Notes: generated by a model from the letters alone, not told the origin. A stretch of DNA of 6,483 nt from Candidatus Omnitrophota bacterium (GCA_020061685.1 JAGUXU010000181.1:1-6483); one strand, 5' to 3'; shown: positions 1 through 6,483, counted from the stretch's first letter. Program-made: numbers and translations.

Positions 1-699
1 AGGGCAAGCGCGCGGGAGACGGCGATGCGTGTGGCCATAGGCGCGATCTGCAAGGCCCTTCTTGACGAGTTCGGCATCAGGATAGCCAGCCATGTAGTGG
101 AAATAGGCGGCGCTAAAGACCAGAAGACGATGATAAAGAAGGCGGCGGAATGCGCCAGGATAGGGGAGACGTTAGGCGGTATCTGCGAGATAACCGCCAC
201 AGCGGTCCCTATCGGACTGGGCAGCCATGTCCATTATGACAGGCGGCTGGATACCCGGATCGCCGGGGCGATGATGTCCATCCAGGCGATAAAGGGCGTG
301 GAGATAGGCCTCGGCTTCGCGGCCGCGCGCCTTACCGGTTCAAAAGTCCATGACGAGATAATATTTGACAGGAAAAACGGTTTCTCGCGTATGACCAATA
401 ATGCCGGGGGGCTCGAAGGCGGCATTACCAACGGCGAGCCGCTGGTCGTAAGGATAGCAATGAAACCTATAGCCACGCTCGGTAAGCCCCTGGCTTCCGT
501 AGATATAAGGACCAAGCAGAAGACAAAGGCGCAGATCGAGAGGCACGATACCTGCGCCGTCCACGCCGCGTCTGTCGTGGCGGAGGCTGTGCTCGCTTTT
601 GAGATCGCGGGCGCTATGGCCGAGAAGTTCGGCGGCGACAGCATGAAAGAAATGAAGCGTAACTTCGACGGCTACATCAAGCAGGTCAGAACATTTTAA
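1..699 (+). CDS. aroC: Chorismate synthase, C-terminal part (5' truncated by window edge)
   Basis: Catalyses the last step of the shikimate pathway, conversion of 5-enolpyruvylshikimate-3-phosphate to chorismate, in the cytoplasm with reduced FMN. The frame is open from base 1, and its first codons read RASARETAMRVAIGAI, the conserved Arg-rich active-site block that lies about a third of the way into the family. The ATG at position 25 is therefore internal and the true start is upstream. Visible are 232 residues ending at TAA 697-699. Further family blocks are GLGSHVHYDRRLD followed by MSIQAIKGVEIG, then NNAGGLEGGITNGEP from about base 397 (FMN/substrate region), MKPIATLGKP, and the C-terminal signature RHDTCAVHAASVVAEAV starting at base 541. 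The end matches the usual family end (EKFGGDS and a short tail). The stop overlaps the aroK start by one base, linking two enzymes of the same pathway. No key residue appears missing in the visible part. Identification is very secure; only the N-terminal part is unseen. Confidence 0.97.
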   Translation, partial: RASARETAMRVAIGAICKALLDEFGIRIASHVVEIGGAKDQKTMIKKAAECARIGETLGGICEITATAVPIGLGSHVHYDRRLDTRIAGAMMSIQAIKGVEIGLGFAAARLTGSKVHDEIIFDRKNGFSRMTNNAGGLEGGITNGEPLVVRIAMKPIATLGKPLASVDIRTKQKTKAQIERHDTCAVHAASVVAEAVLAFEIAGAMAEKFGGDSMKEMKRNFDGYIKQVRTF

Positions 700-1199
700 T
701 GAAGAACATTATCCTGGTCGGTTTTATGGGGACGGGCAAGACCGCCGTCGGCAAGGCGCTCGCCAGGCGCCTGAAGATGAAGTTCGTCGATATGGACTGC
801 CTCATCGAAGGGCGGGAAAGGATGAAGGTCCCCGATATCTTCGCCTCCAAGGGCGAGCCCTATTTTAGAAAGGTCGAGAAAGAGGTCGCGAGGGAGGTCT
901 CCTCCCAATCGGGCCTTGTCATCGCCGCGGGAGGCGGGGCGGTGATCGACGAGGAGAACGTGAAAAATCTGAGGTCAAGCGGAGTCATGGTCTGCCTGAC
1001 CGCGACAGCCGGTAAGATCTTCGAAAGGACCAGGGCCCATACGCATCGCCCCTTATTGAACGTAAGCGACCCCAAAGAAAAGATATCCGAGTTATTGGCA
1101 AGACGCGCGGAGTATTACGCGCGCGCGGATTACAGGATAGACACCACCGACCTCTCGATAGACGAGGTCGTAAAGAAGATAGCGGAGCTGGCCAAGTGA
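699..1199 (+). CDS. aroK: Shikimate kinase
   Basis: Phosphorylates the 3-hydroxyl of shikimate with ATP, two steps before the AroC reaction. The protein has 166 residues, a normal length. Seen: Walker A loop GFMGTGKT at residues 8-15; the Asp pair D31 and D33 in FVDMD (Mg2+/shikimate binding); R57 in EPYFRKVE (shikimate carboxylate); the AAGGGAV glycine turn with G78-G80; lid arginine R117 in HRPLL; and R136 in ARRAEYY. These positions line up with the functional residues known from bacterial shikimate kinases, so it should be active. The ATG lies in TAATG, sharing one base with the aroC stop, and the Shine-Dalgarno is weak (GCAGGT about 11 bases upstream), so translation probably depends on termination of aroC. 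The 3' end overlaps dprA by four bases. AroK and AroL types cannot be told apart here; aroK is used as the generic symbol. Confidence 0.96.
   Translation: MKNIILVGFMGTGKTAVGKALARRLKMKFVDMDCLIEGRERMKVPDIFASKGEPYFRKVEKEVAREVSSQSGLVIAAGGGAVIDEENVKNLRSSGVMVCLTATAGKIFERTRAHTHRPLLNVSDPKEKISELLARRAEYYARADYRIDTTDLSIDEVVKKIAELAK
1184..1187 (+). promoter_or_regulatory. Ribosome binding site of dprA, inside aroK
   Basis: GGAG lies 8 bases before a GTG at 1196 that forms a GTGA overlap with the aroK stop. This site supports GTG as the dprA start and implies termination-reinitiation coupling. It is inferred from spacing and sequence only. Confidence 0.6.
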
Positions 1200-2302
1200 C
1201 CGAACTGGAATATCTGATCGTCTTAAATTCGTTGCCCGATATCGGGTTTATCAGGTTCCGCAACCTGATGGAGCGCTTCGGCAGCCTCAAAGGCATATTC
1301 AAGGCCTCGCGCGCGCAGCTGGAGGCCGTGGATAAGATCGGCCCCAAGACTGCGGAGGGGATCCTGAATTGCGATAAAGAAAGGACGCTCAAACGCGAAC
1401 TCAAGTTAATTGATAAATACGGCGCGGAGGCTATATCTTATCTTGATAAGGACTACCCCGGGAACCTGAAGGAGATCTACGACCCGCCTATAATATTATA
1501 TGTAAAAGGGGACATTGTCCCGGAGGATAAATATGCCGTCGCGATCGTCGGCTCGCGCAACGCGAGCCGTTATGGGATAACGACGGCCGAACGTTTAGGT
1601 TATGAACTCGCAGTAAGGGGATTTACGGTGGCTTCGGGCCTGGCCAGGGGGATAGACGCCTCCGGGCATAAAGGCGCCTTACAGGCAAAAGGCAGGACGA
1701 TAGCGGTCCTGGGAAGCGGTCTGGCCGAGATATACCCTCCGGAACATCTGGAACTGGCGGAAGAGATCGCAAGATCAGGAGCGGTCATCTCGGAATTCCC
1801 GATGGAGACGCCGCCCTACAAGGATAATTTCCCCAGAAGGAACAGGATAATAAGCGGATTATCATTGGGTGTCGTAGTCGTGGAGGCCGCGAAGAATTCG
1901 GGCGCCCTTATCACGGCGGATTTTGCGCTGGAACAGGGCAGGGAATTATTCGCGGTGCCGGGCCAGGCGCGCGTTACCACGTCTTTCGGGACGAACACGC
2001 TGATACGGCAGGGCGCGAGGCTCGCGGAATCTGCCGACGATGTAATAGAGGAATTGAGCGGGGTCGTGAGAGGGCACCTGAGAGCCGGTGGTAAGGAAGA
2101 AGGCGGGACCGCTCCGGCGGCTAAGCTGAACGGCTCCGAGGGAAAAGTCTTTAACGTGATAGCCGAAGAGCCGAAGTCGGTAGATGAGATAATCGATGGG
2201 GCATCCCTTGCCGCAAGCGAGGCCTTGAGCTGCCTGACAAGGCTTGAGTTAAAAGGGCTCGTGGAGCGGCTCCCCGGAAAGTTATACGCGAGGAAGGCCT
2301 GA
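1196..2302 (+). CDS. dprA: DNA-processing protein A (DprA/Smf)
   Basis: DprA binds incoming single-stranded DNA during natural transformation and loads RecA on it; it is also widespread in bacteria not known to be competent. The protein has 368 residues in three parts. An N-terminal helix-hairpin-helix/SAM-like segment covers residues 1 to about 65 (IGPKTAEGI). The Rossmann-like DprA core follows from about 75 to 285, with GSRNASRYG from G119, SGLARGIDASGH from S147, GRTIAVLGSGL then IYPPEH, FPRRNRIISG around N216, NSGALITADFALEQGRE, and VPGQ from V254. A C-terminal winged-helix domain spans about 314-367 (VDEIIDGASL, LTRLELKGLVERLPG). All hallmark motifs are present and the length is typical. 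The start is GTG 1196, overlapping aroK by four bases; the stop lies two bases before topA. The dprA-topA adjacency is the common bacterial arrangement and supports the call. No competence pilus genes are seen in this window, so a role in transformation is not shown. Confidence 0.97.
   Translation: MTELEYLIVLNSLPDIGFIRFRNLMERFGSLKGIFKASRAQLEAVDKIGPKTAEGILNCDKERTLKRELKLIDKYGAEAISYLDKDYPGNLKEIYDPPIILYVKGDIVPEDKYAVAIVGSRNASRYGITTAERLGYELAVRGFTVASGLARGIDASGHKGALQAKGRTIAVLGSGLAEIYPPEHLELAEEIARSGAVISEFPMETPPYKDNFPRRNRIISGLSLGVVVVEAAKNSGALITADFALEQGRELFAVPGQARVTTSFGTNTLIRQGARLAESADDVIEELSGVVRGHLRAGGKEEGGTAPAAKLNGSEGKVFNVIAEEPKSVDEIIDGASLAASEALSCLTRLELKGLVERLPGKLYARKA
2290..2297 (+). promoter_or_regulatory. 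Strong ribosome binding site before the ThiS-TopA frame
   Basis: GAGGAAGG at the 3' end of dprA stands 7 bases before the ATG at 2305. This is one of the two best Shine-Dalgarno sequences in the window (the other precedes waaA). It decides the start: it places initiation ahead of the ThiS-like domain rather than at the topoisomerase portion, so the ThiS segment is very likely translated. Confidence 0.75.
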
Positions 2303-2304
2303 AG

Positions 2305-2502
2305 ATGACGATATTCGTTAACGGCAAAGAGGCAATTGTAAAGGACGGCACGACAGTCGCGGGATTATTGTCCGAACTGAAGGCCGATGTCAAGTATGCC
2401 GCGGTGGAGCTCAACCTCGATATCCTGGAGAAGTCCCGGTACCGGACGGTCGAATTAAAGGAAGGCGACAAGGTGGAGATAATACTGCCCGTCGCCGGCG
2501 GC
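2305..2502 (+). other. ThiS-like sulfur-carrier (beta-grasp) domain fused to TopA
   Basis: Codons 1-66 of the topA frame read as a full ThiS protein. It opens with MTIFVNGKE (first beta hairpin), continues with VKDGTTVAGLLSEL (the DGTTV turn into the helix) and AVELNLDILEKSRY, and closes with VELKEGDKVEIILPVAGG. Free ThiS is about 66 residues and ends in Gly-Gly, often as VAGG, IAGG or VGGG; here Gly-Gly falls exactly at residues 65-66. In thiamine synthesis the terminal glycine is adenylated by ThiF and thiocarboxylated, then donates sulfur to the thiazole synthase ThiG. That chemistry needs a free C-terminus, which this frame does not provide. No thiF, thiG or other thiamine gene is visible. 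The family could also be a MoaD-like relative, but length and motifs favour ThiS. Confidence 0.85.
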
Positions 2503-4509
2503 AGTCCGGATGGCGGCGAGTCCCTGGTGATAGTCGAGTCGCCGGCAAAATCAAAGACGATAGAGAAATTCCTCGGGAAGGGTTATGTCGTCCGCCCGTC
2601 GATGGGCCACGTCATAGACCTTCCGATGAGGAAGATGGGGGTCAATATAGAGAAAGATTTTGAACCTTCCTATGTAGTCATAGCCAAGAAGAAAAAACTT
2701 CTCAGTGAATTAAAAAACGAAGCGAAAGACAAGGATGTCATATATATCGCGACAGACCCTGACCGCGAGGGCGAGGCGATAGGCTGGCATCTGGCCGGGC
2801 ATCTGGGAAAGAACAAAGAGGTAAAGAGGGTCGTATTCCACGAGATCACCAAGAAGGCCATACAGGAAGCCTTCAGCAACCCCTTACAGATCGACATGAA
2901 ACTGGTGAACGCCCAGCAGGCGCGCCGTATCCTCGACAGGATCGTGGGATATAGTTTAAGCCCCCTTCTCTGGAAGAAGATAACAAGGGGCTTAAGCGCG
3001 GGGAGGGTCCAGTCCGTCGCGGTAAAACTTATCGTCGACCGTGAACGCGAGATACAGGCCTTTGTGCCGCAGGAATACTGGGAGATAGAGGCGGAGTTAA
3101 AGAAGAAGAAGGATAAAAAGTCGTTCTTCGCCCAGCTTGAGAAGATAGAAGAGGCCAAAGCCGAGGTCAAGGAAAAGGCGCAGGCCGATGGCATATTAGC
3201 CGACCTCTCGGGAAAACAATTCAAGGTCAAAGATGTAAAAGAATCCGAGAAGAGGTTGAATCCGCAGGCGCCGTTTACCACCTCAAAGATGCAGCAGGAG
3301 GCGTTTTATAAACTGCATTTCAGGGCGGGCAAGACGATGAAGATCGCCCAGCAGTTATACGAAGGCCTTGATATCGGGGGCGAGGGCCCCACCGGCCTTA
3401 TCACATATATGAGGACCGATTCGGTCAAGGTCTCATTTGCCGCGATAGAGGAGGCGAGGTTCTATATCAAGGACAAGTTCGGCGCTGGATACCTGCCGCC
3501 TACGGCGAATATATATAAATCAAAGAAAGCGGCGCAGGAAGCGCATGAGGCGATACGTCCTGCGTCGGCAGCGAGGGAGCCTGACACCATCAAGCAGTAT
3601 CTTACGACCGACCAGTATAAATTATACAAACTTATCTGGGCGAAGTTCGTCGCCAGCCAGATGAAACCGGCGGTGATGTCGGTCATCTCAGTCGATATCG
3701 AGGCCGGAAAATATCTATTCAGGGCCAGCGGCTCGACCGTTATCTTCCCGGGATTTAAGGCGGCTTATGACGATGAGGAAGAGGAAAAGGACAAGAAGAA
3801 GGCTTATCTTCCGAAACTCGATGTAAACGAGGCACTTGATCTTATAAAGATCGAACCCAGCCAGCATTTCACCAAACCACCGGGGAGATTTAGTGACGCC
3901 ACACTGGTAAAGGCGCTTGAGGAAGACGGCATCGGACGTCCCTCGACTTACGCGCCGACCATAGAGACGATAGTCGCACGGCATTATGTAAGAAGAGAGG
4001 GTTCGGCGCTCGTCCCGACCGAACTGGGGACGGTGGTAAACGATCTGCTGACCAAGAGTTTTCCGGTCATCATAGACGAGGAATTCACCGCTAAGATGGA
4101 GGAGGAGCTCGACGATATAGAAGAGGGCAAGATAGAGTGGACGCAGGTGCTCAAGGATTTCTACGGGCCCTTCTCGCAGTGGCTTTCCAAGGCGCAGGTC
4201 GAGATGAAGGACGTCAAGAAGGACGTCGAGGAGCTCGATGAGCTCTGCGAGAAGTGCGGCCGCAAGATGGTCATAAAATGGGGAAGGCGCGGTAAGTTCA
4301 AGAGCTGTTCGGGGTTCCCGGAATGCAAGAACGCCAAGCCCCTCGTCACCACCGGTATAAAGTGTCCCGAACCCGGCTGTGACGGCGAGCTTGTCGAACG
4401 CCATTCGCGCCGCGGCGTATTTTACGGTTGTTCAAGGTTCCCGAAGTGCAGGCATGTCGAGAATAAGCCCAAACCCCAGGAAGAGAAGCCCACGGAGCAG
4501 GCAAGTTGA
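2305..4509 (+). CDS. topA: DNA topoisomerase I (type IA) with an N-terminal ThiS-like domain
   Basis: Relaxes negative supercoils by cutting one strand through a 5'-phosphotyrosine and passing the other. The 734-residue frame begins with a ThiS-like domain (residues 1-66, separate entry) and linker SPDGGES, then a standard TopA from about residue 73. TOPRIM motifs are LVIVESPAKSKT with E78, and DPDREGE at 151-157 (acidic triad for Mg2+). The active site is GLITYMRTDS, with catalytic Y368 and R370. QQARRILDRIVGYSLSPLLW and GRPSTYAPTI are further family blocks. An acidic and lysine-rich stretch (DDEEEEKDKKK) sits near residues 491-501. The C-terminus has two C4 zinc ribbons: C648/C651/C668/C674 and C687/C692/C709/C715. 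Without the extension it is about 660 residues, in the range of shorter bacterial TopA proteins with fewer zinc ribbons than E. coli. It follows dprA by two bases and overlaps xer by four. The topoisomerase call is secure; the meaning of the extension is not. Confidence 0.97.
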   Translation: MTIFVNGKEAIVKDGTTVAGLLSELKADVKYAAVELNLDILEKSRYRTVELKEGDKVEIILPVAGGSPDGGESLVIVESPAKSKTIEKFLGKGYVVRPSMGHVIDLPMRKMGVNIEKDFEPSYVVIAKKKKLLSELKNEAKDKDVIYIATDPDREGEAIGWHLAGHLGKNKEVKRVVFHEITKKAIQEAFSNPLQIDMKLVNAQQARRILDRIVGYSLSPLLWKKITRGLSAGRVQSVAVKLIVDREREIQAFVPQEYWEIEAELKKKKDKKSFFAQLEKIEEAKAEVKEKAQADGILADLSGKQFKVKDVKESEKRLNPQAPFTTSKMQQEAFYKLHFRAGKTMKIAQQLYEGLDIGGEGPTGLITYMRTDSVKVSFAAIEEARFYIKDKFGAGYLPPTANIYKSKKAAQEAHEAIRPASAAREPDTIKQYLTTDQYKLYKLIWAKFVASQMKPAVMSVISVDIEAGKYLFRASGSTVIFPGFKAAYDDEEEEKDKKKAYLPKLDVNEALDLIKIEPSQHFTKPPGRFSDATLVKALEEDGIGRPSTYAPTIETIVARHYVRREGSALVPTELGTVVNDLLTKSFPVIIDEEFTAKMEEELDDIEEGKIEWTQVLKDFYGPFSQWLSKAQVEMKDVKKDVEELDELCEKCGRKMVIKWGRRGKFKSCSGFPECKNAKPLVTTGIKCPEPGCDGELVERHSRRGVFYGCSRFPKCRHVENKPKPQEEKPTEQAS
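4494..4497 (+). promoter_or_regulatory. Ribosome binding site of the xer gene, inside topA
   Basis: GGAG is followed by 8 bases and then TTG at 4506, which makes a TTGA overlap with the topA stop. It supports the unusual TTG start; the next ATG in frame is much farther in and would remove the first helices of the core-binding domain. Confidence 0.6.
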
Positions 4510-5381
4510 TAGAAAGATATATCGAGAAGTTCATAAGGTATCTTGAGATCGAGAGGAACGCCTCCAGGCATACGATAATAAACTATTCCATAGACCTGAA
4601 TTCCCTGAAGGGTTTCGCCGGCGAGATACCCGTGGAAAAAATAGATTACGTTATGCTGCGCAGATATCTCGTTACCCTTAAAGAGAAAAATCTGTCAAAG
4701 GTATCCGTCGCAAGAAAAATCGCCTCGATAAGGTCGTTCTTCAAATTTTTATGCAGAGAGGGGATTGTAAAGACGAATCCCGCTTCGTCGCTCTCCATCC
4801 CGAAGCGCGATAAATACCTGCCCAAATTCCTGGATGAAGCCGATGTCGTGAAACTTATAGAGGCGCCCGAAGGCGATGGCGAGGCGTCCTTAAGGGACAG
4901 GGCGATACTCGAGACGTTATATTCGACCGGCATCAGGGTAAGTGAACTCGTCGGTTTGAATATAAATAGCATCGATCAGATCGGCGGAGTAATAAAGGTC
5001 TACGGTAAGGGAAAGAAGGAGAGGATGGTCCCGATAGGAGAGAGGGCGCTTCAGGCGATAAGGCAGTACCTTCGAAAGAGAAAATACGGCGAATCCGATG
5101 AGAATAAGATGCTCCTGCTTAATAAGAACGGCGGCAGGATAACCGACAGGTCGATACGAAGGATCATAAACAAATATATAATGAAGACCAGCATAAAAGA
5201 GAAGATATCGCCGCATACTTTACGCCATTCCTTCGCCACGCATCTCTTAAACCACGGGGCGGACTTAAGGTCGGTGCAGGAACTCCTGGGCCACGCTAAC
5301 CTCTCCACGACCCAGATCTATACCCACATAACGACCGAGAGATTGAAGTCGGCGTATGATAAGGCGCATCCGCGGGCGTAA
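4506..5381 (+). CDS. xerC: Tyrosine recombinase XerC/XerD family
   Basis: Site-specific recombinase that resolves chromosome dimers at dif, normally together with a second Xer protein and FtsK at the division septum. The protein has 291 residues, typical for Xer. The N-terminal SAM-like core-binding domain covers about 1-90 (YLEIERNASRHTIINYSIDL, RKIASIRSFFKFL). The catalytic domain covers about 105-291 and has the whole active set: R144 in STGIRVSELVGL, K168 in YGKGKKERMVPIG, H237 and R240 in SPHTLRHSFATHLL, H263 in LGHANLSTTQ, and nucleophile Y272 in IYTH. Spacing is the same as in E. coli XerD, shifted by a constant offset. The start is TTG in a TTGA overlap with topA. Position after dprA-topA is the classical xerC place in Firmicutes-like gene order, which is why xerC is preferred to xerD; sequence alone does not settle this. 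The chromosomal operon setting argues against a phage or integron integrase. Confidence 0.9.
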   Translation: MIERYIEKFIRYLEIERNASRHTIINYSIDLNSLKGFAGEIPVEKIDYVMLRRYLVTLKEKNLSKVSVARKIASIRSFFKFLCREGIVKTNPASSLSIPKRDKYLPKFLDEADVVKLIEAPEGDGEASLRDRAILETLYSTGIRVSELVGLNINSIDQIGGVIKVYGKGKKERMVPIGERALQAIRQYLRKRKYGESDENKMLLLNKNGGRITDRSIRRIINKYIMKTSIKEKISPHTLRHSFATHLLNHGADLRSVQELLGHANLSTTQIYTHITTERLKSAYDKAHPRA

Positions 5382-5383
5382 GC

Positions 5384-5390
5384 AAAGGAG
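5384..5390 (+). promoter_or_regulatory. Ribosome binding site of waaA
   Basis: AAAGGAG lies in the 18-base gap after the xer stop, 9 bases before TTG 5400. The xer stop codon is in the same frame as waaA six codons upstream, and no ATG or GTG lies between, so TTG 5400 is the only good start for the full N-terminus. Confidence 0.75.
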
Positions 5391-5399
5391 AAATTTCGG

Positions 5400-6483
5400 T
5401 TGTACGATCTGTTTTTCATAATATTCTCGATACTATATCTGCCGTATTTCCTGATAAAAGGCAAATGGAGGAGTTTCAGCCGTCAGAGGTTCGGCATCTT
5501 TCCCTCCGAAGTCCTGTCGGGATTAAAGGGCTCGAAGCCGGCGGTCTGGATACATGCCGTCTCAGTGGGAGAGGTAATAGCAAGCGTGCCCCTCTTTGAA
5601 GAGATAGCGAAGGATCATCCCGGCGAAAAGATAGTCGTATCGACGGTCACCCGCACGGGAAACCGCGTGGCGCACGACAGGTTTGACGGAAGGGCGGTCG
5701 TCATATACCTTCCCCTGGATATAAGCCCCATAGTAAACAGGGTCGTAAAGATAGTGAACCCTAAGGCCGTATTGATCGCCGAGACCGAGATATGGCCTAA
5801 CTTCATAAAGTCGCTTAGGGCTCACGGCGCTAAGATCGCGCTCTTTAACGGCAGGATATCCAGGGATTCCTTTAAGGGCTACAGGATGGTAGCGCCTCTC
5901 TTGCGGGGTGTCTTGCGCGAGATAGACCTGTTCCTTATGCAGTCCAGATCCGACGCGGACAAGGTCATATCTCTGGGCGTGCCTCCGGAGAGGGTCAAGG
6001 TAACGGGAAACCTTAAATACGACGCCGTGTTTATGACGGGCAAAAAAGAGGTATCGGATGCCGCGGGATTGAGGCGTAAATTCGGCCTCGGCCGCGAGGA
6101 GCTGCTCTTTATCGCGGGCTCCACGCATCCCGGCGAGGAAGAGATAATATTGCGTTCTTACAAGGCCCTTATGAAGGACTATCCGGCGCTGCGGCTCCTT
6201 ATAGCGCCGAGGCATGTCGAGAGGGCGGAAGCCGTGGCAGGATTATGCAGGGCGCGCGGATTTGATTCCCGTCTGGTATCGCGGTTGAAAGAGCCGGGCC
6301 AGCCGCTAAAGCAGGCCGAGGTATTGATCCTTGATGTGATGGGGATATTATCCGAGGTGTATTCGGCAGGGGATCTCATATTCATCGGCGGAAGTTTAAT
6401 AAATAAAGGCGGACAGAACCCGCTTGAGGCGGCGTATCATTCAAAGGCGGTACTCTTCGGGCCGTATACCCATAATTTTGAGG
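5400..6483 (+). CDS. waaA: 3-deoxy-D-manno-octulosonic acid (Kdo) transferase, 3' truncated by window edge
   Basis: Transfers Kdo from CMP-Kdo to lipid A precursor at the inner face of the cytoplasmic membrane, the first step of LPS inner-core assembly. The visible part is 361 codons, with the usual family end not reached (family about 420 residues). The start is TTG. Residues 2-19 (YDLFFIIFSILYLPYFLI) form the hydrophobic N-terminal anchor. WIHAVSVGEV contains E58, matching the catalytic glutamate of the family. Then come STVTRTGN, PLD at 105-107, IAETEIWPNF, NGRIS at 150-154, MQSRSDADKV and GNLKYD (GT30 N-domain). The C-domain has AGSTHPGEEEII from A239, IAPRHVERAE, GGSLINKGGQNPLEAAYHSKAVLFGPYTHNF (CMP-Kdo binding region). 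No defect is seen. How many Kdo units it adds cannot be read from the sequence. It follows xer by 18 bases on the same strand, probably as part of the operon, and it marks the host as an LPS-bearing diderm. Confidence 0.96.
   Translation, partial: MYDLFFIIFSILYLPYFLIKGKWRSFSRQRFGIFPSEVLSGLKGSKPAVWIHAVSVGEVIASVPLFEEIAKDHPGEKIVVSTVTRTGNRVAHDRFDGRAVVIYLPLDISPIVNRVVKIVNPKAVLIAETEIWPNFIKSLRAHGAKIALFNGRISRDSFKGYRMVAPLLRGVLREIDLFLMQSRSDADKVISLGVPPERVKVTGNLKYDAVFMTGKKEVSDAAGLRRKFGLGREELLFIAGSTHPGEEEIILRSYKALMKDYPALRLLIAPRHVERAEAVAGLCRARGFDSRLVSRLKEPGQPLKQAEVLILDVMGILSEVYSAGDLIFIGGSLINKGGQNPLEAAYHSKAVLFGPYTHNFE

Noticed and set aside
25..699. Chorismate synthase starting at ATG 25
   Set aside because: The frame is open from base 1 and the residues before this Met (RASARETA) are part of a conserved family block, so the Met is internal and the gene is cut by the window edge.
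1110..1130. Alternating CG run (GCGCGCGCGG) in aroK
   Set aside because: It encodes ordinary Ala/Arg codons (YYARAD) in a GC-rich gene; nothing else marks it as a structured or regulatory element.
2497..2533. Frameshift or missing stop between a separate thiS and topA
   Set aside because: The +1 frame does reach TGA TAG at 2528-2533, just where a GTGA-type start would fit, so an error was considered. But the in-frame reading gives Gly-Gly at exactly the canonical ThiS end and continues smoothly into TopA, and a shifted ThiS would lose its normal end or gain a tail. An assembly error is not excluded without reads or relatives.
2956..2995. Inverted repeat TTAAGCCCC / GGGGCTTAA with a 22-base loop inside topA
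   Set aside because: Nine-base arms with a loop of this size are expected about once by chance in a window this long, and both arms encode conserved TopA residues. There is no U-tract or gene boundary.
4506..5381. Tyrosine recombinase as a sign of a mobile element or integron
   Set aside because: No repeats, attachment sites, tRNA or cargo genes flank it; it overlaps topA within a housekeeping operon and has Xer length and spacing.
2670..6215. Long open frames on the minus strand opposite topA and waaA
   Set aside because: They lie wholly inside well-identified genes, show no recognisable family motifs, and are explained by codon bias of the sense genes.

Overview
The window is a block of protein-coding sequence on the + strand: six genes head to tail with almost no non-coding DNA. 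The order is chorismate synthase (aroC, 5' end outside the window), shikimate kinase (aroK), DNA-processing protein A (dprA), DNA topoisomerase I (topA), a Xer-type tyrosine recombinase (xerC-like) and Kdo transferase (waaA/kdtA, 3' end outside the window). Junctions are TAATG (aroC/aroK), GTGA (aroK/dprA), a 2-nt gap (dprA/topA), TTGA (topA/xer) and an 18-nt gap (xer/waaA). This suggests one translationally coupled operon. I see no promoter, terminator, RNA gene, CRISPR array, insertion sequence or attachment site, and no gene-free stretch longer than 18 bases.

Organism: waaA implies a diderm bacterium that makes Kdo-containing lipopolysaccharide. The dprA-topA-xerC order is the one familiar from Firmicutes (there usually with trmFO between topA and xerC, and hslVU after it); here it is merged with aromatic-amino-acid and LPS genes. 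The DNA is moderately GC-rich, yet Ile is very often ATA and Arg very often AGG. Together this fits an uncultivated diderm lineage such as Omnitrophota, but that placement is an inference from style and context, not from a search.

Regions: 1-1199 holds the end of the shikimate pathway (shikimate to shikimate-3-phosphate by AroK; EPSP to chorismate by AroC). 1196-5381 holds DNA-handling functions: ssDNA/RecA loading (DprA), relaxation of negative supercoils (TopA) and chromosome dimer resolution (Xer). 5400-6483 begins lipid A-Kdo core assembly. The functions are unrelated housekeeping tasks, so co-transcription probably reflects shared growth demand more than one pathway.

The one unusual item is topA. 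Its reading frame begins with a complete ThiS-like beta-grasp (ubiquitin-like) sulfur-carrier domain of 66 residues, ending in the canonical Gly-Gly, joined through a seven-residue linker to a normal type IA topoisomerase. ThiS normally works as a free protein with an exposed C-terminal Gly-Gly, so this is either a true fusion with a new role, a fusion that is cut after Gly-Gly, or two proteins made from one frame by internal initiation.
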